Under the pieces are notes generated by a model. The model was given only the letters and a program-made list of their open reading frames with translations, ran no database searches and was not told the DNA's origin. From NCBI RefSeq assembly GCF_000302535.1, contig NC_018708.1, positions 3,410,001-3,474,000 of the forward strand: a stretch of 64,000 nt of DNA. Direction: 5' to 3'. Origin of the DNA: Acidovorax sp. KKS102 (lineage in GTDB: Bacteria; Pseudomonadota; Gammaproteobacteria; Burkholderiales; Burkholderiaceae_C). This document shows positions 53,222 to 64,000 of the stretch, in pieces. The position numbers and the translations under genes were made by a program. Within the stretch, counting starts at the first letter, position 1. Each line of letters begins with the position of its first letter.

Positions 53222-53257
53222 AGCCGCGGCAACCGTCACACATCGTTGCACATCTAA

Positions 53258-54447
53258 GGATGGTGTTCAAAACACGTTTGGCCCCAGCCGATAGCGGGCG
53301 GGTTGCCACGACATGAAACAGCGCGGCCTGGAATCGGCGAATTCGACCCAGTTTCTGCGTTTTCACAGGCCATTTTCCGTTCGGCGGCGGCCCTTCGGCT
53401 GCTTGCGGACGCACTCACGCCTGCAGCCCTTGCAACAGTCGGCGTCGCACCATCCAAAGATTGCTCAGTGCAAACAGCGTGTGCAACTGTGCCGTGTTTT
53501 TGGCCAGTCCCCGATAGCGCACTTTCATGTGGCCGAACTGCCGTTTGATGACCCGAAACGGGTGTTCCACCTTGGCCCGGATTCGGGCCTTGACGTGTTC
53601 AAGCTGGTCGAGCACGGCGCCCATGGGACTGTTCTTGTCCATCGCGCGGCGCTTGCCCGGACGCATGGCCACATGCCAGTTGGCATCGATGCCTTGGACT
53701 TCTTCGCGCTTGGTCACGCCCTGGTAGCCGGCGTCAGCGAACACATCCGTTTCTTCGCCATGGACCAACGCACTGGCCTGTGTCACGTCGTTGACGTTGG
53801 CTGCTGTACCGACCACGGTGTGCACCAGTCCCGAGTCAGCGTCCACGCCGATGTGCGCTTTCATGCCGAAATGCCACTGGTTGCCCTTCTTGGTCTGGTG
53901 CATCTCGGGATCACGCTTGCCATCCTGGTTCTTGGTCGAACTGGGCGCAGCAATCAAGGTGGCGTCCACCACCGTGCCTTGTCTGAGCATCAAGCCTTTG
54001 TCGGCCAGGGTGGCGTTGACCACGGCCAGCATCTGCGGGGCCAACTGGTGTTCTTCGAGCAGGTGGCGAAAGCGCAGGATGCTGACCCGGTCAGGGATGC
54101 GCTCGGCGCTGGAGAGTCCCGCGAACTCGCGGTACAGCGTGGTCTCGAACAGGGCTTCTTCCATGGCCAGGTCACTCAGGCCGAACCACTGTTGCAAGAA
54201 ATGAATGCGCAACATCGTCACCAGCTCAAACGGCGGGCGTCCGGTCTTGGCGCGAGGTACATGCGGCGCAATCAACGACAGCAACTCCGTCCACGGCACC
54301 ACCAGGTTCATCTCGTCGAGGAACACGGTTTTGCGAGTACGCCGCGTGCTCAGGTTCAGGCCGAGGTCTTGTTGGGTCATGACGCCATTGTTCGTGTCGT
54401 AACTCGCTCACGCCATCCGGGCTTGACCGGAGTTTTGAACACCATCC
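53258..54447. mobile_element. IS5-family insertion sequence (1190 bp)
   Basis: A complete element bounded by perfect 16-bp inverted repeats GGATGGTGTTCAAAAC (53258-53273) and its complement (54432-54447). It is flanked by a CTAA direct repeat on both sides (53254-53257 and 54448-54451), which fits the YTAR target of IS5-group elements. It encodes one transposase on the minus strand. It separates bphS from the bphE promoter region. Confidence 0.95.
53415..54380 (-). CDS. IS5-family transposase
   Basis: A 321-residue DDE transposase of the IS5 group. The catalytic triad is visible as Asp139 (TVVDATLIAAPSS), Asp216 (VFADAGYQG) and Glu272 (RAKVEHPFRVIKRQFG, within the Y/R-x-x-K-type signature). 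The N-terminal DUF772 domain has GRPPFELVTMLRIHFLQQWFGLSD. It is intact and probably functional, inside an element with perfect ends. Confidence 0.95.
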   Translation of the reverse strand: MTQQDLGLNLSTRRTRKTVFLDEMNLVVPWTELLSLIAPHVPRAKTGRPPFELVTMLRIHFLQQWFGLSDLAMEEALFETTLYREFAGLSSAERIPDRVSILRFRHLLEEHQLAPQMLAVVNATLADKGLMLRQGTVVDATLIAAPSSTKNQDGKRDPEMHQTKKGNQWHFGMKAHIGVDADSGLVHTVVGTAANVNDVTQASALVHGEETDVFADAGYQGVTKREEVQGIDANWHVAMRPGKRRAMDKNSPMGAVLDQLEHVKARIRAKVEHPFRVIKRQFGHMKVRYRGLAKNTAQLHTLFALSNLWMVRRRLLQGLQA

Positions 54448-54536
54448 CTAACGCGGTCGTCGTTGAGAGGTGCATCAATGTGTCAGCCCGGCGCAAGTGC
54501 GCGGAGTGAAGTGAGTGAAACATAGGGTTTTCACGA

Positions 54537-54592
54537 GTGTTTAAAAATTATGGCATGCATATAATCTATTTTATATAAAAATAACGTTATTT
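54537..54592 (+). promoter_or_regulatory. bph operon promoter (pE-like) with overlapping palindrome
   Basis: A strongly AT-rich patch in GC-rich DNA has a perfect -10 TATAAT (54560-54565) with a weak -35 around 54537. A perfect 14-bp palindrome AAATAACGTTATTT (54579-54592) lies about 14 bp downstream, over or just past the start site, suiting a repressor such as BphS. The bphE start is 300 bp further on. This fits the pE promoter known in KKS102; the operator assignment is inference. Confidence 0.6.
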
Positions 54593-54707
54593 AAAATCAA
54601 TGGCAACAATATGTTCAAAAAAAGATTGTTCGCGCAGGGGCAATCATGCGCCTTCGGTGCTCATCCATGCAATCACTTGGCGGTGTTCGGCAACAGTCCC
54701 TTTTCCC

Positions 54708-54736
54708 TGATGCGGTCGTGCGCAACGACCGCATCA
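54708..54736 (+). promoter_or_regulatory. Perfect hairpin in the bphE leader
   Basis: A 12-bp perfect stem TGATGCGGTCGT / ACGACCGCATCA with loop GCGCA in the untranslated leader, 155 nt before bphE. No T-run follows, so it is not a terminator; it could be a second operator or an RNA structure. The gap 54452-54891 holds no gene. Confidence 0.5.
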
Positions 54737-54891
54737 GTATCTGGGGACACAAGTTTTTGGGTGCCTGCATGAGCGATCAGCCAAGCAGGGGCCAGGCTGA
54801 CCTTCGCTTGCACACGCATATGCATGCGATCACAACCGACGGGCAGTGCGCACGGAAATCGCAGAAACCATGAACCAAGGAGAAATCTCGA

Positions 54892-55698
54892 ATGAGCAAA
54901 CCAGATACGGTTTCGACCAGCGCGGCAAGTAAAGCTGCCGACTTGTTGTATGAGGCCGCCCACACCAGGGTGGCCGTGGCGCCGGTACGTAACCTGATCG
55001 GCGAGAAGGATCTTGATGTGGCCTACGCGGTGCAGGAGATAAATACCGTGCGGGCGCTGACGGCGGGACGACGCCTGTCGGGCCGCAAGATCGGGCTGAC
55101 CTCCGTGACCGTCCAAAAGCAGCTCGGGGTTGGGCAGCCGGACTACGGCATGCTGTTCGCTGACATGGCACGTACCGAGGGTGAAGAGGTCTCCCTCAAG
55201 GATGTGCTTCAGCCCAAGGTCGAGGCCGAGATAGCCTTTGTATTCGGCCGTGACCTTGAAGGCGATCAATTGACGGTGGCAGATCTCTTTCGCGCCATCG
55301 AGTTCGCGGTTCCCGCGATCGAGATCGTGGGATCGCGGATAGCCAACTGGGATATCCATATCACCGACACCATTGCCGATAACGCCTCGTCGGGCCTGTA
55401 CGTGCTGGGCTCCACGCCGAAACGGCTGTGCGATTTCGATGCGCGTCAGGCGGGCATGGTGATGGAGCGGCAAGGTGTGCCGGTGTCTTCCGGCGTGGGT
55501 TCGGCCTGCCTGGGTTCGCCGCTCAACGCAACGCTCTGGCTGGCGAAGGTCATGGCTCGGGCCGGTCGTCCGCTGCGTGCTGGCGACACTGTGCTCTCCG
55601 GTGCGCTGGGGCCAATGGTGCCCGTGGCTGGAGGCGACGTATTCGATGTGCGCATCGCCGGACTTGGTTCGGTAACCGCAGTCTTCGCGAAGGAATGA
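54892..55698 (+). CDS. bphE: 2-hydroxypenta-2,4-dienoate hydratase
   Basis: A 268-residue member of the MhpD/XylJ hydratase family that adds water to 2-hydroxypenta-2,4-dienoate to give 4-hydroxy-2-oxovalerate. Family blocks are [55 protein letters not shown] and [20 protein letters not shown], with acidic metal-binding residues in EAEIAFV. It is the first gene of the bph operon, with AAGGAGAAA before its ATG. The next gene begins 2 nt after its stop. Confidence 0.93.
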   Translation: MSKPDTVSTSAASKAADLLYEAAHTRVAVAPVRNLIGEKDLDVAYAVQEINTVRALTAGRRLSGRKIGLTSVTVQKQLGVGQPDYGMLFADMARTEGEEVSLKDVLQPKVEAEIAFVFGRDLEGDQLTVADLFRAIEFAVPAIEIVGSRIANWDIHITDTIADNASSGLYVLGSTPKRLCDFDARQAGMVMERQGVPVSSGVGSACLGSPLNATLWLAKVMARAGRPLRAGDTVLSGALGPMVPVAGGDVFDVRIAGLGSVTAVFAKE

Positions 55699-55700
55699 CA

Positions 55701-56651
55701 ATGACCCGCAAACTCAAGGCTGCCATCATCGGTAGCGGCAACATCGGTACCGACCTGATGATCAAGATCATCAGGCACGGCCGATTCATCGAAATGGGCG
55801 CCATGGTCGGAATCGACCCAGCCTCCGACGGCCTAGCGCGCGCGCAGCGCTTGGGCGTCGCCACCACCCACGAGGGTGCTGAAGGCCTGACGCGACTGCC
55901 GGTATTCGCCGACATTGACATCGTGTTCGACGCCACCAGTGCGGGCGCGCACGTAAAGAATGATGCCCTGCTGCGCCATCACAAACCCGCGATGCGCGTG
56001 ATCGACCTCACGCCCGCGGCCATCGGCCCCTACTGTATCCCGGTGGTCAACGGCGAAGACCACCTGGACGCGCTGAACGTGAACATGGTCACCTGCGGTG
56101 GCCAGGCCACCATTCCCATGGTGGCGGCCGTCTCGCGCGTGGCCAAGGTGCAGTACGGCGAAATCGTCGCCAGCATCTCCAGCAAGAGCGCCGGCCCGGG
56201 CACGCGCGCCAACATCGACGAGTTCACCGAAACCACCTCCAAGGCCATCGAAGTGGTGGGCGGCGCCGCCAAGGGCAAGGCCATCATCGTCCTGAACCCG
56301 GCCGAGCCGCCGCTGATCATGCGTGACACGGTCTACACCCTGAGCGATTTCGCCGACACCGCCAAGATCGAGGACTCGGTGCAGCGCATGGCCGCCGCAG
56401 TGCAGGCTTATGTGCCCGGCTACCGCCTGAAGCAGCGTGTGCAGTTTGACCGCATCGAGGCCGACCGGCCGATCCGCATCCCTGGCGTGGGCGATCGGCT
56501 CACCGGGCTGAAGACCTCGGTCTTCCTGGAGGTCGAGGGTGCCGCCCACTACCTGCCAGCCTACGCCGGCAACTTGGACATCATGACCAGCGCCGCGCTG
56601 CGCACCGCCGAGAAGATGGCCGAGCGCCTGCTCGCTACCCTGACCGCCTGA
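55701..56651 (+). CDS. bphG: Acetaldehyde dehydrogenase (acylating)
   Basis: A 316-residue NAD-dependent enzyme that turns acetaldehyde into acetyl-CoA, in complex with the aldolase BphF, which channels the aldehyde. The nucleotide-binding turn is [13 protein letters not shown] and the catalytic Cys132 is in [17 protein letters not shown] 55701 has AAGGA 7 nt upstream; the ATG at 55695 overlaps the bphE stop and is too close to it. It lies between bphE and bphF, matching the E-G-F order of KKS102. Confidence 0.95.
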   Translation: MTRKLKAAIIGSGNIGTDLMIKIIRHGRFIEMGAMVGIDPASDGLARAQRLGVATTHEGAEGLTRLPVFADIDIVFDATSAGAHVKNDALLRHHKPAMRVIDLTPAAIGPYCIPVVNGEDHLDALNVNMVTCGGQATIPMVAAVSRVAKVQYGEIVASISSKSAGPGTRANIDEFTETTSKAIEVVGGAAKGKAIIVLNPAEPPLIMRDTVYTLSDFADTAKIEDSVQRMAAAVQAYVPGYRLKQRVQFDRIEADRPIRIPGVGDRLTGLKTSVFLEVEGAAHYLPAYAGNLDIMTSAALRTAEKMAERLLATLTA

Positions 56652-56661
56652 GGATGCCCCC

Positions 56662-57720
56662 ATGACGACAAAGAAAATCTACATTTCTGATGTGACGCTG
56701 CGCGACGGCAGCCACGCCATCCGCCACCAGTACAGCGTGGAACAGGTCAGGACCATCGCGAAAGAGTTGGACGAAGCCAAGGTCGATTCCATTGAGGTCG
56801 CCCATGGCGACGGCCTGCAGGGCTCCAGCTTCAACTACGGCTTCGGCGCCCACACCGACTTGGAGTGGATCGAGGCGGTGGCCAGCGTGGTCAAGCACGC
56901 GAAGATCGCCACCCTGCTGCTGCCGGGCATAGGCACCATCCACGACCTGAAGGCGGCCTACGACGCCGGCGCGCGCATCGTGCGCGTGGCCACGCACTGC
57001 ACCGAGGCGGACATCTCCAAACAGCACATCGAATACGCCCGCCACCTGGGCATGGAGGCGGTCGGCTTTCTGATGATGAGCCACATGAGCACGCCGCAAG
57101 GCCTGGCCCAGCAGGCCAAGCTGATGGAAAGCTACGGAGCCACCTGCTGCTACGTGGTAGATTCCGGCGGCGCCTTGAGCATGGATGACGTGCGGATGCG
57201 GTTTCGAGCCTTCAAGGACGTGCTCAAGCCCGAAACCGAAACCGGCATCCACGCCCACCACAACCTCAGCCTTGGCGTGGCCAACAGCATCGTGGCAATC
57301 GAGGAAGGCTGTGACCGCGTCGACGCCAGCTTGGCTGGCATGGGCGCTGGTGCAGGCAACGCGCCGCTGGAGGTGTTCATCGCCGCAGCCGAGCGCATGG
57401 GCTGGCACCACGGCACCGAGTTGTACAAGCTGATGGATGCGGCCGATGACATCGTGCGGCCGTTGCAGGATCGCCCCGTGCGCGTGGACCGCGAGACGCT
57501 GGCGCTGGGCTACGCCGGCGTGTACAGCAGCTTCCTGCGCCATTCGGAGGCGGCGGCACAGAAGTACGGACTGAAGACCATGGACATCTTGGTCGAACTG
57601 GGGAGACGCCGCATGGTCGGCGGCCAGGAAGACATGATCGTCGATGTCGCTCTTGACCTGCTCAAGTCGCTGGAACATGAGCGCATCCATGCCCAGCCGG
57701 TTTCCAGCGAAGCGGGATGA
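56662..57720 (+). CDS. bphF: 4-hydroxy-2-oxovalerate aldolase
   Basis: A 352-residue DRE-TIM metallolyase that splits 4-hydroxy-2-oxovalerate to pyruvate and acetaldehyde. The N-terminal [18 protein letters not shown] supplies Arg14, Asp15 and His18, and [15 protein letters not shown] has the metal-binding histidine pair. The C-terminal communication domain, which docks with BphG, contains [13 protein letters not shown] and [15 protein letters not shown]. It starts 10 nt after bphG. Confidence 0.95.
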   Translation: MTTKKIYISDVTLRDGSHAIRHQYSVEQVRTIAKELDEAKVDSIEVAHGDGLQGSSFNYGFGAHTDLEWIEAVASVVKHAKIATLLLPGIGTIHDLKAAYDAGARIVRVATHCTEADISKQHIEYARHLGMEAVGFLMMSHMSTPQGLAQQAKLMESYGATCCYVVDSGGALSMDDVRMRFRAFKDVLKPETETGIHAHHNLSLGVANSIVAIEEGCDRVDASLAGMGAGAGNAPLEVFIAAAERMGWHHGTELYKLMDAADDIVRPLQDRPVRVDRETLALGYAGVYSSFLRHSEAAAQKYGLKTMDILVELGRRRMVGGQEDMIVDVALDLLKSLEHERIHAQPVSSEAG

Positions 57721-57738
57721 CATCCTCAAGGAGCACGC

Positions 57739-58149
57739 ATGAAGCAAGGACGCATCTTTCTGTGGGCGCTGGGTCTTTTTTACCTGGCGAACCTGCTGGG
57801 CACGCTGCCGTTTGCCTCGGCCTCGCTGTTCAGCCAGATGTACCCAGGCTTCGTGCCTGACGCGGCCACGCCCGGCTTTCGGTTGCTCAGCGACGCCTGG
57901 GCCGTTGTGGGCCTGCAGCTGGGCGCCATCGGCATCGTGGCCTTGTGGGGTGCGCGCGATCCGCTGCGCTACCTGGCGGTGTTCGACATCGTCATTGCCA
58001 CCGAGGTGGTTGATGGCTTGTGGGACTTTTACAGCATCACCTGGAGCCACCTGGCCACGGCATTCGGGTTGACGACTTTGGTGATCCACCCTGTGTGGAT
58101 CGTTTGGGCGCTGTACGCCAGGCGTGCAGTGTTGAAGTCGGCTCGGTGA
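57739..58149 (+). CDS. BphX-like small membrane protein
   Basis: A 136-residue protein with four predicted membrane segments: FLWALGLFYLANLLGTLPFA, then AWAVVGLQLGAIGIVALWGA, DIVIATEVVDGLWDFYSI and TLVIHPVWIVWALYARRAV. It resembles the BphX family of conserved membrane proteins found in bph operons, whose function is unknown. It sits between bphF and bphA1 on the same strand, 18 nt after bphF, and probably has a role in substrate entry or membrane protection. Confidence 0.72.
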   Translation: MKQGRIFLWALGLFYLANLLGTLPFASASLFSQMYPGFVPDAATPGFRLLSDAWAVVGLQLGAIGIVALWGARDPLRYLAVFDIVIATEVVDGLWDFYSITWSHLATAFGLTTLVIHPVWIVWALYARRAVLKSAR

Positions 58150-58196
58150 GTACGCGCACTCGCCGGGCCTTTTAATGTTGGCAGTTTGGGTACTAG

Positions 58197-59585
<1,389 letters not shown>

Positions 59586-59755
59586 GTTCTCATGGCTTCG
59601 AGACCAACTCTCAGCCTTTTCACGCTGTTTGGCCAAAAACAAGCAGCATCGTTTTGACTCCCCGCAGGCGCCCCTGCGCTCCAGGCATTCATCATCCAGA
59701 TTGCATGGATGCCTTGAGCAGCGCCTGCACCCCAATCCATTCAAGGAGATATGGC

Positions 59756-61533
<1,778 letters not shown>

Positions 61534-61547
61534 CCAAGGAGAAGACA

Positions 61548-62429
61548 ATGAGTATCGAACGTTTGGGCTACCTCGGCTTCGCCGTCAAGGATGTACCCGC
61601 CTGGGACCACTTTCTGACCAAGAGCGTGGGTTTGATGGCTGCGGGTTCGGCTGGCGACGCTGCGCTGTACCGGGCCGATCAGCGTGCCTGGCGCATCGCC
61701 GTGCAGCCGGGCGAACTCGACGACCTGGCCTACGCAGGCTTGGAAGTGGATGACGCCGCCGCGCTCGAGCGCATGGCCGACAAGCTGCGCCAGGCAGGGG
61801 TGGCCTTCACCCGCGGTGACGAAGCGCTCATGCAGCAGCGCAAGGTCATGGGCCTGCTGTGTCTGCAAGATCCGTTCGGCCTGCCGCTCGAGATTTACTA
61901 CGGCCCGGCAGAAATCTTTCATGAGCCCTTCCTGCCTAGCGCCCCCGTGTCGGGCTTCGTCACGGGCGACCAGGGCATCGGGCACTTCGTGCGCTGCGTG
62001 CCCGACACGGCGAAGGCGATGGCTTTCTACACCGAGGTGCTTGGCTTTGTGCTGTCGGACATCATTGACATCCAGATGGGGCCGGAAACGAGCGTGCCCG
62101 CGCACTTTCTGCACTGCAATGGCCGTCACCACACGATCGCCCTGGCTGCTTTCCCGATCCCGAAGCGCATCCACCACTTCATGCTGCAAGCCAACACCAT
62201 CGACGATGTGGGCTACGCCTTCGATCGGCTGGACGCCGCCGGGCGCATCACCTCCCTGCTCGGGCGCCACACCAACGACCAGACGCTCTCCTTCTATGCC
62301 GACACGCCGTCGCCCATGATCGAGGTCGAGTTCGGCTGGGGGCCGCGCACAGTGGATTCCTCCTGGACGGTGGCGCGACACAGCCGCACGGCCATGTGGG
62401 GTCACAAGTCGGTACGCGGCCAGCGCTGA
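61548..62429 (+). CDS. bphC: 2,3-dihydroxybiphenyl 1,2-dioxygenase
   Basis: A 293-residue type I extradiol dioxygenase with two vicinal-oxygen-chelate modules. The Fe(II) ligands are His146 (DQGIGHFVRCVPD), His210 (KRIHHFMLQ) and a glutamate in PMIEVEFGWG (Glu259 or Glu261). It cleaves 2,3-dihydroxybiphenyl to HOPDA, which in KKS102 is also the BphS inducer. GGAGAAGACA precedes its ATG. Confidence 0.96.
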   Translation: MSIERLGYLGFAVKDVPAWDHFLTKSVGLMAAGSAGDAALYRADQRAWRIAVQPGELDDLAYAGLEVDDAAALERMADKLRQAGVAFTRGDEALMQQRKVMGLLCLQDPFGLPLEIYYGPAEIFHEPFLPSAPVSGFVTGDQGIGHFVRCVPDTAKAMAFYTEVLGFVLSDIIDIQMGPETSVPAHFLHCNGRHHTIALAAFPIPKRIHHFMLQANTIDDVGYAFDRLDAAGRITSLLGRHTNDQTLSFYADTPSPMIEVEFGWGPRTVDSSWTVARHSRTAMWGHKSVRGQR

Positions 62430-62447
62430 GCCGCGTCATTTATTTAA

Positions 62448-63326
<879 letters not shown>

Positions 63327-63367
63327 GCGCCGTTTCCACTTTTCCCGCAGAGCAAACCAGTAGGCCA

Positions 63368-63385
63368 CCTCCCCACAGGGGGAGG
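63368..63385 (+). other. Intercistronic hairpin after bphD
   Basis: A perfect 7-bp CCTCCCC / GGGGAGG stem with loop ACAG between bphD and the OmpW-like gene. No T-run follows, so it more likely modulates mRNA stability than terminates. Confidence 0.35.
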
Positions 63386-63453
63386 CGCGGCCCTGCTTTT
63401 CCATAAAACCGGCCTCTTGGTCCATTTCTTTAAAAAAACGCGAGGAGACTCCC

Positions 63454-64000
63454 ATGAAACCCTTTTCCCGCACCCTGCTACCGCTGGCCTGCGTTGCGTT
63501 GTTTGGCAGTGCCCATGCCCAAACCACACCTAACGTCCAAACTTCGCCCTGGTCGCTGGCTGTGGGCGCCGTGCATTTAGGCTTCAACACCAAGGCCGAC
63601 CTGTATGCCGGTGGGCCCGTCCCTGGTGCTGGTGTAGACGCCAGCAGCGACACCATAGCGGGCCTGGAAATCGCCTATTCCTTTAACCCTAACTGGACAC
63701 GGCTCGGCTGGACCTCGGCACACCCGTCAAGACAAATCTTTCCGGCACGGGCAACCTCGGGGCTCTAGGGCGTCTCGGTGGCGTGAAGGGCGGGCCGGCA
63801 ATTCTGACACTCACCTATTCGCCTGGCATGTGGGGGCCAATCCGCCCATTCTTTGGCGGCGGCATGACCTACCTCAAGGTATTCAGCACCAGCAACGGTG
63901 CTCTGCAGAACCTCAAGGTGGACGACAACTTTGGCGGCGCCTTCATCGTCGGCGCCGACTGGCCTTTGGCTGACGGCTACAGCCTCACCTTCACGCTGCA
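63454..64000 (+). pseudogene. OmpW-family outer-membrane protein gene, frameshifted (runs off the window)
   Basis: The frame starts with a Sec signal peptide (MKPFSRTLLPLACVALFGSA, ending HAQ) and the OmpW-like N-terminus SPWSLAVGAVHLGFNTKADL. It continues to LEIAYSFNPNW and then reads nonsense to a stop at 63768. From about 63708 another frame gives DLGTPVKTNLSGTGNLGAL, TLTYSPGMWGPIRPFFGGG and DDNFGGAFIVGADWPLADGY, the continuation of OmpW. So a -1/+2 shift at about 63697-63708 splits the gene. OmpW-like channels can take up hydrophobic compounds, fitting biphenyl uptake. A sequencing error is possible. Confidence 0.75.

Noticed and set aside
54537-54600. A conserved sigma-54 promoter for the bph operon
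   Set aside because: No GG-N10-GC element at the expected spacing; the TATAAT box fits sigma-70 better.

Overview
The window looks like a chromosome of a betaproteobacterium of the Comamonadaceae (Acidovorax-like). The evidence is high GC, the backbone gene families (two IlvD paralogues, a small Trp-rich membrane protein, a TIGR00645 protein, FumC beside a class I fumarase, MurI) and a short palindromic repeat family (AGCTATCAAA type) that occurs five times in positions 1-24,580 and was not seen beyond. This is inference from recognised families; no search was run.

Positions 1-24,580 are ordinary backbone: a GntR regulator operon, a LysR regulator divergent from an EamA exporter, lgt, two divergent dihydroxy-acid dehydratases, a cytochrome c, acs, an intradiol-dioxygenase-like lipoprotein followed by a two-component system, topoisomerase IB, fumC/fumA, murI and a YgjP-type metallopeptidase.

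At 24,588-24,648 lies the 3' half of a tRNA-Leu(UAA) gene whose 5' half is missing. Everything to its right looks like an integrative and conjugative element (ICE) of the Tn4371/KKS102 type. It carries a tyrosine recombinase, a HigB/HigA-like toxin-antitoxin pair, a dense AT-richer defence-like island (26.9-32.1 kb), and backbone genes (RadC-like JAB protein, DUF2958, DUF932, a long ParB, DUF736, XRE, DUF2285, AlpA-like). A chromate/arsenic resistance block (38.0-43.1 kb) sits within them. RepA with three iterons, ParA, DUF2840, TraF and a VirD2-type relaxase follow. The type IV secretion genes and the far end of the element are not in the window.

Between the relaxase and the right edge sits a biphenyl catabolic cluster: bphS (GntR repressor), an intact IS5-family element with a CTAA target duplication, an AT-rich promoter region, then bphE-G-F, a BphX-like membrane gene, bphA1-A2-A3-B-C-D, and an OmpW-like outer-membrane gene with a frameshift. 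BphA1A2A3 (plus a reductase not seen here) would dihydroxylate biphenyl. BphB, C and D would convert the diol to benzoate and 2-hydroxypenta-2,4-dienoate, and BphE, F and G would take the latter to pyruvate and acetyl-CoA.

The most novel-looking part is 26,925-32,094. A four-gene operon (TIR, Nmad2-like, MazG-like, uracil-DNA-glycosylase-like) converges on a three-gene operon (TIR with extra domains, SLOG, TIR). It reads as a nucleotide-signal or modified-base defence system carried as ICE cargo.
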